64,000 bases of DNA from JALORV01 sp963707445. Its GTDB lineage: Bacteria > Pseudomonadota > Gammaproteobacteria > Burkholderiales > Burkholderiaceae_F. Positions within the stretch are counted from its first letter, which is position 1. Every line of letters begins with the position of its first letter. Of the stretch, positions 29,135 to 39,400 are shown piece by piece. Position numbers and translations under genes: made by a program. The notes below the pieces were generated by a model. The model saw nothing but the letters and a program-made list of their open reading frames with translations. It was not told the DNA's origin and ran no database searches. The stretch spans positions 124,001 to 188,000 of the forward strand of contig CAVPPW010000019.1 in NCBI GenBank assembly GCA_963707445.1. Direction: 5' to 3'.

Positions 29135-31009
29135 GTGGATGTCCAACTGCGGCGCGCCTGCGCGACGCTTCTTTTCGCGGCCGTCAGCGCATCGGGCGCA
29201 GTCCGCGCCGCGGATGCCGGAGCACAGTGGGATCTGACCGAGTTGTACGCGACGCCGCAGGCATGGTCAGACGCGTACCAGCGCACCCGCAGCGCAGTGT
29301 CGACGCTTGACCGTTATAAGGGAACGCTGGGCACGAGCGCAGACGCGATGCTGGCGGCGCTCACCTCGATCAGCGACACGCGCAAGGAGGTGTCGCGCCT
29401 CTCCGTCTATGCCAGCCTGCGCTCGGACGAGGACCTGCGCGATGCGCCGAACCTCGAACGCCGCCAGCTGGCGGGCACGCTCTTCACCGAGCTTGCAGAA
29501 AGGACCGCGTGGCTCGCACCGGAGGTGCAGGCGATCGGCGAGTCGAAAGTGCAGTCGTTCATCGTGCAGTCGCCGGCGCTGAAGGCCCGCTTCGACTTCT
29601 TCCTGTCCGAAACCCTGCGCGCCGCTCCGCACACGCTCGGGCTCGAAGCCGAATCGGTGCTCGCACGCACTGGAGACGTGCTGGGACAGCCGTTCAACGT
29701 GTATTCGCAGCTCGCCGACGCCGACCTGCCCTACCCGACGATCACGATCGCTGGACAGCAGGTCAAGCTGACGCAGTCGGAATACGAGAAGTACCGCAGT
29801 TCCGACGACCGTGCCGTGCGCAAGACCGTGTTCGATGCGTTCTGGACCACCTTCAAGAATTACCAGGGCTCGCTCGGTTCGACACTGACGACCCAGGTGA
29901 TGGGTGACGTCTTCTCCGCGCGCGCACGGCGCTTCGACACTTCGCTGCAGCAGGCCCTGTTCGAGGACAACATGCCGGAGCAGGTGTACCGCACGCTGGT
30001 CGCGCAAGCCAATGCCGGTCTGCCGACGCTGCATCGCTACCTGCGGCTGCGGAAGCGGCTGCTCGGCATCAGCGATGAGCTCGCCTACTACGACAACTAT
30101 CCGTCGCTCGTGAAGCTCGCCACGCCACCGCGCTTCTCGCTCGAGGAGTCGCAGCGCCTGACGCTCGAGGCTCTCGCGCCGATGGGCAACGAGTACCTGA
30201 CGATGCTCAAGCGCGGCTTTGCGTCGCGCTGGTCCGATCCCTACCCGCGCGCCGGCAAGCGCTCGGGCGCCTACGTGAGCGGTGGCGCGTACGACGTGCA
30301 TCCGTACGTGCTGCTCAACCACAATGACGACTTCGAGTCGCTGTCGACTTACGCGCACGAATGGGGGCACGCGGTGCACACGATGCTCACGCGTGCGAAC
30401 CAGCCGTACGAGAAGTCGAATTATTCGACCTTTATCGCCGAATCCGCATCGATCGCGAATGAATTGCTGCTCAGCGACTACCTGGTGCGCACCGCGAAGT
30501 CGCGGGACCAGAAGCTGTTTTACCTCGCCCAACAGCTCGAATCGATCCGGACCACGTTCTTCCGCCAGGTGCAGTTTGCCGAGTTCCAACTGCAGATGCA
30601 CGAGGTGCGCGAACGCGGTGAGCCGTTGTCCGGCGCGTCGCTGACCGAAAGCTACTGTGCGCTGCTGAAGCGCTACTACGGCGAGTCCGAGGGCATCATG
30701 AAGATCGATCCGCTGTACTGCAACGAGTGGGCCTACATCCCGCACTTCTACTTCGGCTACTACGTCTGGCAGTACGCGACATCGATGGCAGGTGCGGCCC
30801 AGTTCGCCGAGGAAATGCAGGGGGCGTCGAGCGCCCAGGCACGCGATCGCTTCGTCGCGATGCTGAAGGCTGGTGGTTCGGACTACCCCTATCAACTCTA
30901 TCGCCGTGCCGGAGTCGACCTCAGCCAGCCCGCACCGTATCAGGCGTTGATCCGCAGGATGGAGCGGATCATGAACGAGATCGAGGCGCTGGAACCGCCG
31001 CGAAAGTAG
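29135..31009 (+). CDS. pepF: Oligoendopeptidase F (M3B) with a signal peptide
   Basis: An intact 624-residue zinc metallopeptidase. The active site is AHEWGHAVHTML (HEXXH) at about residue 410, followed by the third zinc ligand region FIAESASIANELLL. GTG 29135 with an upstream GGGAG gives a Sec-type leader (RRACATLLFAAVSASGAVRAAD). PepF cleaves short peptides and is usually cytosolic, so an exported form is notable. Family blocks WDLTELYATPQAW at the start and PYQALIRRMERI at the end match full length. No frameshift is seen across 1.9 kb. Confidence 0.9.
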   Translation: MDVQLRRACATLLFAAVSASGAVRAADAGAQWDLTELYATPQAWSDAYQRTRSAVSTLDRYKGTLGTSADAMLAALTSISDTRKEVSRLSVYASLRSDEDLRDAPNLERRQLAGTLFTELAERTAWLAPEVQAIGESKVQSFIVQSPALKARFDFFLSETLRAAPHTLGLEAESVLARTGDVLGQPFNVYSQLADADLPYPTITIAGQQVKLTQSEYEKYRSSDDRAVRKTVFDAFWTTFKNYQGSLGSTLTTQVMGDVFSARARRFDTSLQQALFEDNMPEQVYRTLVAQANAGLPTLHRYLRLRKRLLGISDELAYYDNYPSLVKLATPPRFSLEESQRLTLEALAPMGNEYLTMLKRGFASRWSDPYPRAGKRSGAYVSGGAYDVHPYVLLNHNDDFESLSTYAHEWGHAVHTMLTRANQPYEKSNYSTFIAESASIANELLLSDYLVRTAKSRDQKLFYLAQQLESIRTTFFRQVQFAEFQLQMHEVRERGEPLSGASLTESYCALLKRYYGESEGIMKIDPLYCNEWAYIPHFYFGYYVWQYATSMAGAAQFAEEMQGASSAQARDRFVAMLKAGGSDYPYQLYRRAGVDLSQPAPYQALIRRMERIMNEIEALEPPRK

Positions 31010-31071
31010 TACGGGGCAGGCGCCGCGCTTGCCTGCGCTGCCACTGTGCAGCTCATTGGTAGCGGTTCACG

Positions 31072-32081
31072 ATGAGGACGTTCGCGCGCGTAATGCGAGG
31101 CCGGCAGGCTGGGCCGCTGGTGGCTCGCCGCGCTGGCGCTCGCCGCGTCGGCCATGCTGATTCAACGCAAGAGCCGCGCGGTCGAAGCCGACTATCCGCC
31201 GCTCGGCACGTTCCTCGACGTCGACGGCGTGCGGCTGCACGTCCTGGTGCGCGGCAAGGGCGAGCCGCTGCTGCTGCTGCACGGCAACGGCAGCAACGTG
31301 CTCGATCTTGAACTCTCGGGTCTGCTGGAGCGTGCAGCCGAGCGCTACCAGGTCATTGCGATCGATCGGCCGGGCTTCGGCTACAGCAGCCGTCCGCGAG
31401 GCACGGTGTGGACGCCACAGGCGCAGGCACGGCTGATTCACGGCGCGCTGGCGCAACTGGGCGTCGTGCGCCCGATCGTCGCGGCCCATTCGACTGGGCA
31501 CGCAGGTCGCGCTCGCTCTCGCGCTCGAATTCCCTGAAGACGTCCGCAGCCTGGCTCTGCTGTCGGGTTATTACTTCCCGTCGCTGCGGCCGGAACTGGC
31601 GCTGGCGACACCCGCGATGCCATTTATCGGTGCCGTGCTGCGACACACGCTCGCACCGTGGATCGGTCTACTCATCTGGCCGCTGCAGCTGCGGCGGCTG
31701 TTCGCTCCGGCTGAGGTGACCCCGTCGTTCCGGGCCTACCCTGCGTGGATGTCGCTGCGACCCAGCGCGCTGCGCGCGAGCGCGGCAGAAAGCGCGCTCG
31801 CGCCGATGGCTGCAGCCGCACTGCGACGACACTATCGCGAGCTGGCGGTGCCCGTCGTCATCCTCGCGGGTGCGGACGATCGTTTCATCGACCCCGGCTG
31901 GAACTCGGTCCGGCTGCATCGAGAGCTGCCGACGAGCGAGCTCACGCTTGCGCCCGGGGCCGGGCACATGGTGCATCACATCGTGCCCGAGGAAGTGATG
32001 ACGGCGATCGACGCGGCTGCGGCCGCGCCATGGCCGATCGTGGGGATCGAAGGCGAAGTCGAGCTGTATCCGGCGCCCTGA
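31072..32081 (+). CDS. Alpha/beta hydrolase, frameshifted
   Basis: An alpha/beta-hydrolase of about 335 residues with an N-terminal hydrophobic anchor (WWLAALALAASAMLI once an early shift near 31105 is corrected). The lid-strand motif LLLLHGNGSNVLD carries the HG oxyanion element. After dropping one C near 31499 the nucleophile elbow reads AAHSTGTQVALALA. The acid is probably in LAGADDRFIDPGW, and the catalytic histidine in GAGHMVHHIVPEE. The substrate is unknown. The ATG is 62 bp after the pepF stop. Confidence 0.8.
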
Positions 32082-32233
32082 CCTGCCGCGACCGTCGCTC
32101 ATCACGTGAGCGCGTCGATCGTGCGGCGGCGTCCGCGCTTTGTCGCAGCGACCTCGCCGCCGTCGCGGTCGATGACGACCATGCGCGCAGTCAGCTTCGC
32201 ACGCCAGCGCTCGCTGCTACCACTGGAGTCCGC

Positions 32234-32959
32234 ATGGATGAATTCTCGAGCATCAAGCTGCCGCAGCGATATGCGCGCAGCGCCGGCGCGCTTTATCTCG
32301 TCATCATCGTCGTCGGGTTGCTGGGACAGGTGCTGGTCAAAGACCGGCTGATCGTCGCCGGCGATGCGGCCGCGACGGCAGCGAACATCACGGCATCGCA
32401 GACGCTATGGCGCATCACAGTGGCAGCAGAAATCGGTTACCTCGCGCTCGGCGTCATCCTGGCCTGGCTGCTCTATCTCCTGCTGCGGCCGATCAACCGC
32501 GACCTGGCGCTGCTTGGCGTTTTCTTCAACCTTGTGTCGATCGCGGTGGAGGTCGTCGCGCGTTCCAGCCTGCTCGCGACACTGGTAGTGCTCGGCCGGT
32601 CTCAGGCGCTCACGGCGTTCGAGCCTCAGCAATTGCATGCGCTGGCCTACGTGACCCTCCGCATGCACGAGTATGGCTTCGGCCTGAGCCTGATTTTCTT
32701 CGCCTTCGTCTGTCTGATCTTCGGACACCTGATCCGAAAGTCGCAGTTTCTGCCGGCGCTGATCGGCACACTGCTGCAGATTGCCGGCGCGTGCTACCTC
32801 GTGAACAGCTTCGCGCTGCTCATCGCGCCTTCATTGGCCCGCGCGCTGTTTCCCGCGATCCTGCTGCCGCCGTTTATCGGCGAATCGGCGCTTTGCCTCT
32901 GGCTGCTGCTTAAGGGTGTCGATGTGCCCAGGTGGACTGAGGCAGTGGCTCAGCGCTGA
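32234..32959 (+). CDS. DUF4386-family membrane protein
   Basis: A 241-residue protein with about six membrane helices. It matches the DUF4386 pattern: YARSAGALYLVIIVVGLLGQ at the N-terminus, HEYGFGLSLIFFAFVCLIFG in the middle and PALIGTLLQIAGACYLVNSF near the end. No function is known for this family. ATG 32234 follows a GGAG ribosome site. It is convergent with the M23 gene 58 bp away. The frame is intact. Confidence 0.8.
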   Translation: MDEFSSIKLPQRYARSAGALYLVIIVVGLLGQVLVKDRLIVAGDAAATAANITASQTLWRITVAAEIGYLALGVILAWLLYLLLRPINRDLALLGVFFNLVSIAVEVVARSSLLATLVVLGRSQALTAFEPQQLHALAYVTLRMHEYGFGLSLIFFAFVCLIFGHLIRKSQFLPALIGTLLQIAGACYLVNSFALLIAPSLARALFPAILLPPFIGESALCLWLLLKGVDVPRWTEAVAQR

Positions 32960-33017
32960 CGCGATCGGCCGCTTTCGGCCGATATCCAGATTGCTCACGC
33001 CACCACACGGGGCCAAC

Positions 33018-34440
33018 TCATCGTCCCCGCTTTCCCCCGCCCTTGCGCGCTCCCTTCACCGGCTTCTGCGCCTCGGCGATCTCCTGCCCGCTGCGCCCTT
33101 CAAGCTTGGGCGTGATGTTGTCGTCGATCCACTTCTGGTCCCACCACTCCACCGGCAGCACAGCGACGCCGTCGAGATAGATGCCGAAATGCAGATGGTC
33201 GCCGGCCGCGAGCCCGGTCTCACCGGTCTTGCCGAGGATCTGCCGCTTGGTGACGGAATCGCCGGCCTTGACGTCGATCGAGCTGAGATGTGCGTAGAGC
33301 GTGAAGAGCCCGAGCCCGTGGTCGAGGATGACGGTGTTGCCGTAGATGCCGAGGTCGCCGGTGAATGCCACCGTGCCGCTGTTGGCAGCCTCGACCGGGT
33401 AGTTCTTCGTGACCGACAGGTCGTAGCCGAGGTGATACGCAGTATCGATCGGCGCGGCCGTTGTACGTGTAGGTGCGCTGGTCCGCGAAGTTCGCCTCGA
33501 CCTTCGAGTTGCTCAACTGCGAGAACGCGCCCTTCCAAAGCATCGCGGGCGTGGCCTTCTTCGTGATCTCGGTGATCTGGTCCTCGTTTTCCTTGCGCAG
33601 CCGCTTGTTCACCGCGACGAAGACGTCCGTCGACGCGCCCTGCCGTGCGGCGGCGTCTGTGAGCAGCGGCGCCACCTTGTTTTGCAGGAAGCTATCCGAC
33701 AAGGCGATGGTGCTTTTCTTGTACTTGACGTTCTTGAGCTCGTAGGCGAGCCGCATCGTCGCGCGTATTGCCGGCCTTGTCGGTGGCGACCAGCGTGGCC
33801 CTCGCTTCCGGTGCGGTGTCGTACGGATGCGCGAAGAGTGCCAGGACGTAGTCCGGGTGGCCCTTCACCTGGCCCGGGAAGCCCGGGAAGAAATGGTCGC
33901 CGACCTTCACCCCGCTGCTCGCCGTGTCGGCCGACGCCTTGTAGACGATCACGCCCACGCCGCCGAAATTGACGTAGCGGTCGTCGGCGATGACTTCGAG
34001 CGTGGGCGGCGTGGTGTCGATCGTGATGTTCTTTTCGAGCACGGCCTCGTTGCCACGCCACAGCGAGGCATCGCGTGCGGTGACGCGAAGCACGGCGGGT
34101 CCTTCCTTCAAGCCGGACACCTTCGCCAGGTTCACCTCGAACTTCTTCTCGCCCACCGACTGGGCGAACTGCTCGGACGGCGAGACTGTGCTCTGTCCCG
34201 CCCTGGGACAGCGTCGCCGTGACCGATTTCAAGCCCGTCCCCTTGTCCGTGACCTGGATCTCGAGCGGTGCCAGGCCCATCACGTCCACATCGGGGGAGA
34301 CGACGATCTGCGGCGGCTCCGATTCGAAGCGCGGCCGTAGGAAGACACCGCCGCCGACCAGCGCGGCGATGACGATCACAAGGAGGACGACAATGAGGAA
34401 TACTTTGGCGCGGCGTCGATCGGACGGAGAAGGCGTTCAT
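33018..34440 (-). CDS. Membrane-anchored M23 (LytM-type) peptidase, frameshifted
   Basis: A protein of about 475 residues pieced from five frames. It starts with a cytosolic stub and one signal-anchor helix (KVFLIVVLLVIVIAALVGGG). Two immunoglobulin-like stretches follow (VMGLAPLEIQVTDKGTG, then PPTLEVIADDRYVNFGG). The C-terminal M23 domain has AYHLGYDLSV (first zinc ligands HxxxD) and GDHLHFGIYL (HxH). It should cleave peptidoglycan cross-links or activate amidases at the envelope. Shifts lie near 34415, 34205, 33765 and 33460. The start is ATG 34440. Confidence 0.82.
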
Positions 34441-34879
34441 GCGGGTTCTCGGAAGGATTGGCGGCGAGCGTGCTGACGATTGGCCGATCATCAGCTCGGT
34501 GAATTGCTCACTACCGGCAGACCACAGCATAGCAACCGCATCGAAACTCGCCGCGCACGCACTTCTGTCCGCGACAGTCATCCCGTCTGTTCATCTTGCA
34601 CGCCGCTTGACGAACGCTTGGCCATCTAACTCCGGTTAAGTGTTTGGGCTTTTGCGGCCGGAAGCCGCCCCGCAGCACCGTAATTCGACCTAAAACAGTC
34701 GCTTTGCCGACTCCTGCGGCGCGCTAGATTGGCTGCATGGTCATGGCGCCTCCTCTGCTGAGCGTGCCTTCGCCGAGGGAAGGCCGCCGCAACGCCCCAC
34801 CAACCTGCTGAACCCGCGGAAGATCAGTCTCAGATGACGCGTGCCCGTCTTGGAGCCGTATTGATGGGCGTTAGGCGCC
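34441..34879. other. Intergenic region, 440 bp, no gene seen
   Basis: No supported coding sequence is present. It holds two sites resembling integron recombination half-sites: ATCTAAC at 34624-34630 with GTTAAGT at 34635-34641, and GTTAGGC at 34870-34876, plus a degenerate inverted repeat at the right end. The middle (about 34560-34740) is less GC-rich than the flanks. It should contain the divergent promoters of the M23 gene and the 34880 gene, but I see no convincing -35/-10 pair. Confidence 0.5.
34782..34879 (+). repeat. attC-like degenerate inverted repeat
   Basis: The right arm at 34861-34879 contains GTTAGGC (34870-34876), the consensus integron core site, ending 3 bp before an ATG. 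The left arm at about 34782-34804 is its imperfect complement with several unpaired bases, as attC sites have, but its core heptamer does not match RYYYAAC fully. The overall length (about 98 bp) fits an attC. No integrase or second site downstream of the gene is visible, so the call is tentative. Confidence 0.3.
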
Positions 34880-35575
34880 ATGCTTGCGACCGCCTCGCTT
34901 TCGCTGCGGCACGCGTTGCCCGATCCGGCCGCACTGGTCGCTGATCTTCGACGCGAACCGGTGCAGGAGCCGACACAGGCGGCATCGTTCGAAACCAAGG
35001 TCGGCGGCGTCACTTACTCGGTCAAACCGCTCGCCGACTACGAGATCTGGGGTTTGGTCGTCAGTAACCACGACTCCGACACTTGGTGGGACTGGATTCA
35101 CAGCGCGTCCAACGATCATCTGAACGTGGTTGACCTGTGTGTCGTCTTCGCCGAGAACGTGGAACGCGGCGCCTATGTCGGCCTGAACTATTCGAGCGGC
35201 CAGTTCGTCTGCTATGTCGAAACGTCTTCGTATGAAAGGTGGCGACACTTTTCGCTGCGAGCCCTTTCGAACAATCACCTGCTCGCCGATCGTCGATCGA
35301 TCGTCTCCAAGCTGCGTGACGTGCAAGTCGGCGATCAGGTGCGCATCCGCGGTCGGCTCGCCGAGTACGCGCACAACCAGGGTTTCGCATTCAGACGAGG
35401 CACCAGCCTCACGCGCGACGACACCGGCAACGGAGCATGCGAGACGATCTACGTCGAGGAAGTGGAAGTGCTCAGCGCGGGCGGCCAGCCATGGCGGTGG
35501 CTCCTTTGGCCGGCGATCGCCTTGGTCTTGAGCGGCCTGATTGTCTGGCTACGGTCGCCCTTCAGGGCCAGCTGA
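34880..35575 (+). CDS. Uncharacterised protein with C-terminal membrane anchor
   Basis: A 231-residue protein with no recognised enzyme motif. The middle has WWDWIHSASNDHLNVVDLCVVF. A likely beta-barrel (OB-like) section reads VGDQVRIRGRLAEYAH and leads to the striking TRDDTGNGACETIYVEEVEVL. One hydrophobic helix follows near the end (WRWLLWPAIALVLSGLIVWL). I recall similar proteins in many gamma- and betaproteobacteria, all hypothetical. No signal peptide is seen, so the bulk is probably cytosolic with a tail anchor. The ATG follows the attC-like core site within 3 bp. Confidence 0.7.
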   Translation: MLATASLSLRHALPDPAALVADLRREPVQEPTQAASFETKVGGVTYSVKPLADYEIWGLVVSNHDSDTWWDWIHSASNDHLNVVDLCVVFAENVERGAYVGLNYSSGQFVCYVETSSYERWRHFSLRALSNNHLLADRRSIVSKLRDVQVGDQVRIRGRLAEYAHNQGFAFRRGTSLTRDDTGNGACETIYVEEVEVLSAGGQPWRWLLWPAIALVLSGLIVWLRSPFRAS

Positions 35576-35774
35576 GATCGCGGACGTTCGTTCCGCGACG
35601 TGCACTGCCGAGCAGCGTATCTTCGTCGCGCTCTGCCGCGCGCACATAGTCTTGTCTCGTCCGCCAGCCCGGCTAGCAGGCGCTATGGAGCACGTACTCC
35701 ACGGTTTCCGCCCCGTTCCGGCGCACGCGGCTGCACAAACCGGTACGCTCGCGGTCTTGACTTTTGGAGACCGC

Positions 35775-36370
35775 ATGAAATCGCTGCACCGACTGCTAAT
35801 CGTCGCCCTCGCCGCCCTTCCGCTGGCTGCTCTCGCGCAGCCGGCGCCCAAGGTGTTCACCGTCGACATTGCCAAGGCCTTCGAGGCACATCCGCAGACC
35901 AAGGTCCAGCAGGCCGCGCTCAAGGCCGACGAGCAGAAGGCCAACGAGCAGCTGAAGAAGATGGAGGGCGATGCGCGTGCGCTGGCCGGCAAGCTCAGGG
36001 AGCAGCAGACGAAGTTCGACGATCCGACCATCGCGGCCAGCCAGAAGGAGGCGATCCGCACCGACGCGCAGAAGACCGCGCAGGAGCTGCAGGCCAAGCA
36101 GAACGAGGCGCAGCAGCTGATGCAGAAGACCGACCGCGAGATGCAGCAACGCGCGATGCAGACGCGCGGCCAGATCATCGGCGACATCGCGAAGGCGGCC
36201 GGAGACGTCGCCAAGCGCAAGGGCGGCACGCTCGTCTACGACCGCAACCAGATGCTCTACGCGGATGCCGCGTACGACATCACCAGCGACGTGATTGCCG
36301 AGATCACCAAGGCCGGTCGTCCAGCCGCGCCGCACCGACACCGACGCCGGCGCCGACGCCGACGAAGTAA
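35775..36370 (+). CDS. OmpH/Skp-like periplasmic protein, C-terminal frameshift
   Basis: A signal peptide (MKSLHRLLIVALAALPLAALAQ) is followed by a long helical, coiled-coil-prone body (AALKADEQKANEQLKKMEGDA, then QKTAQELQAKQNEAQQLMQK) and the Skp/OmpH closing motif GGTLVYDRNQMLYAD, DITSDVIAEI. It is likely a chaperone for outer-membrane proteins. The length (about 198 residues) is normal. A shift near 36315 restores a Pro/Thr-rich tail ending in APTPTPAPTPTK. It is not in the usual bamA-lpxD context, so it may be a second, accessory Skp. ATG 35775 has a GGAGA site. Confidence 0.85.
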
Positions 36371-36413
36371 GAACTGCGACGCCGCGCGAGCTGACGCCGT
36401 CGCGGCCGGCGGC

Positions 36414-39400
36414 TTAGCCCACGCGCCGCCGTGCGTTGCGGAACATCCGCATCCACGGCGAGTCCTCGCCCAGCCCCGGCGGCTGCCACGACATCTGAAC
36501 CGTGCGGAACACGCGCTCCGGATGCGGCATGACGATCGTGAAGCGGCCGTCCTCGGTCGTGAGGCCGGCGATGCCGTCGGCCGACCCGTTCGGGTTGTAC
36601 GGATAGCGCTCTGTCGGTCGGCCCTGCGGGTCGACATAAGCGCATCGCGACGAGAGCAGCGCGGCGGTCTCCTCATCGCGCAAAGTCGCACGACCTTCGC
36701 CGTGCGCGTTGGCGATCGGCATACGGCTTCCGGCCATGCCGTCGAAGAAGATCGACGGCGATGGCGGCATGTCGACCTGGACCAGCCGGCCCTCGAACTG
36801 CTCTGAGGCGTTGCGCTCGAAGCGCGGCCAGTCCCGCGCTCCGGGAATGATCGAGCGCAGGTGGCTCATCATCTGGCAGCCGTTGCAGACGCCGAGCGCG
36901 AAGGTGTCGGCGCGCGCGAAGAACTCGACGAACATCGCCGCGAGCCTGCGGGTTGTGCAAAATGGTCTTGGCCCAGCCGCCGCCGGCGCCGAGCACGTCA
37001 CCGTACGAAAAGCCGCCGCACGCCACGAGCCCGTGGAAGTCCGCAAGCGTCTGGCGCGCCTCGATCAGGTCGGTCATGTGCACATCGACCGCGGCGAAGC
37101 CGGCGCGATAAAACGCGTAGGCCATCTCGGTCTGGCTGTTGACGCCCTGCTCGCGCAGGATCGCGATGCGTGGTCGCGCCCCGGTGGCGATAAACGGCGC
37201 AGCGATGTCATCGCCGGATCGAACGTCAGTTCCAGCGTCAGTCCGCGATCGTCGGCATCGCTCGCGCGCGCGAACTCGGCGTCGGCGCAGTCCGGGTTGT
37301 CGCGCAGCCGCGCGATGCGCCACGAGGTTTCGCTCCACACGCGCTGCAGTTCGGCGCGCGGCCGCGTGAACACCGGCTTCGCGTCGCACCAGAATTCGAT
37401 GACGTCGCGATCGTTCGGCTTGCCGATGATCTGGCTCGCCGCGCCGAGGCCGGCAGATCGCAGCGCGTCCATCACGGCGCTCTTGTCGGCCGCGCGAATC
37501 TGCAGACACCGCGCCGAGTTCCTCGGCAAACAGCGCCTGCAGCATCAGTTCGTTGCGGCGGACGCTGACCTGCTCGGGCCGGATCTTGAAGTCGCCCCAG
37601 TCGGCCGCGACCGGATCGACGGCGAGCACGTCGAGGTTGACGCTCACGCCGCAGTGTCCGGCAAACGCCATTTCGCCAGCGTCGCGAGGAGTCCGCCGTC
37701 GGAGCGGTCGTGGTAGGCCAGCAGGCGGCCGGCGCGCTGCAGCTCACGCAGAGCGCCGACGAATGCGACGATGCGTGCCGGATCGTCGACGTCGGGGGCG
37801 TCGGCTCCGATCTGCTGCGTCACCTGCGCGAGGATCGATCCACCCATGCGGTTGCGTCCGGCACCGAGATCGACCAGCACCAGCACAGTTTCGGGATCTG
37901 CGACCAGTTGCGGCGTCAGCGTGCGCCGCACATCGGCGACCGCAGCGGCCGCACTGGCGATCAGCGAGACCGGAGCGCTGACAACGCGCTCGGCGTCGCC
38001 GTCGCGCCAGGCGGTCTTCATCGACAACGAATCCTTGCCGACCGGTACGCTGATGCCGAGCGCCTGGCACAGTTCGCTCGCAGCGCGGACCGCGTCGAAG
38101 AGGCGCGCGTCCTCGCCCGGCTCGCCCGCACGCAGCCATCCAGTTGCACGACAGCTTCACGTCGGCGAGCTGCGACATCGGCGCCGGCGATGTTCGTGAT
38201 CGCCTCGCCGATCGCCATGCGCGACGCGGCCGCCGCGTCGATGACCGCCAGCGGCGTGCGCTCGCCGATCGCCATCGCCTCGCCGGCGTAGCCTTCGAAG
38301 CTCATCATCGTCACCGCGCAGTCGGCCACCGGCACCTGCCACGGGCCGACCATCGAGTCGCGCGAGTTCATTCCGCCGACGGTGCGATCGCCGATCGTGA
38401 CGAGGAACGACTTGCTCGCGACCGTCGGATGGCGCAGCACGTCGAGCGCGCAGGCCTCGATCGCGAGGCCGGCCGTCTCGAATGCAGGCAGGCGCCGCGA
38501 CTCGCGCTGCGCGCTCCGGTGCATGCGCGGCGGCTTGCCGAGCAGCACGTTCATCGGCATGTCGACGGCGGGTCGTGACATTCGGGCGCCCGACGACCAG
38601 ATTGCCGTCCGTCGGCGATCTCACCCACCACTGCATAGGGCGCCCGCTCGCGGCGGCAGATCCATTCGAACGCCGGCAGCCGCTCCGGCGCCATCGCCAG
38701 CGCGTAGCGTTCCTGCGATTCGTTGCACCAGATCTCGAGCGGGCTCATGCCGCTCTCCTCGATCGGAATGCGGCCGAGGTCGATGCGCGCACCGCGATGC
38801 GACTGGTCGGCCAGCTCGGGCATCGCGTTCGAAAGCCCGCCGGCACCGACGTCGTGGATCGACAGCACCGGGTTGCCGTCGCCGAGCGCCCAGCAGCGGT
38901 CGATGACCTCCTGCGCGCGCCGCTGCATCTCGGGATTGCCGCGCTGGACCGAATCGAAATCAAGCGACTCGGTATTGGTGCCGGCACCCATGCTCGAGGC
39001 CGCGCCGCCGCCGAGGCCGATGCGCATGCCCGGACCGCCGAGCTGCACCAGCAGGGTGCCGGGCGGCAGATCCTGCTTGCGCACCTGGTCGTCGCGGATG
39101 TTGCCGATGCCGCCGGCGATCATGATCGGCTTGTGATAGCCGTAACGCGGCCGCCGACGTTCTGTTCGTAGGCGCGGAAGTAGCCGAGCAGATTCGGCCG
39201 ACCGAATTCGTTGTTGAACGCCGCTGCGCCGATCGGGCCCTCGATCATGATCGCCAGCGCATCGGCGATGCGGCCGGGAAACCGATATCGCCCGCCGGCT
39301 GCGCGCCGCCTGCGGCTGCGTCACGTCGCGGTCGTTCTCCCACGGCAGCCGCAGTCCGGAATGCGCAGGTTCGACACCGAGAAGCCGCACAGGCCGGCCT

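Noticed and set aside
29267..30895. A 542-codon minus-strand open frame opposite pepF
   Set aside because: It is a shadow of the intact, clearly conserved pepF gene and has no recognisable domain.
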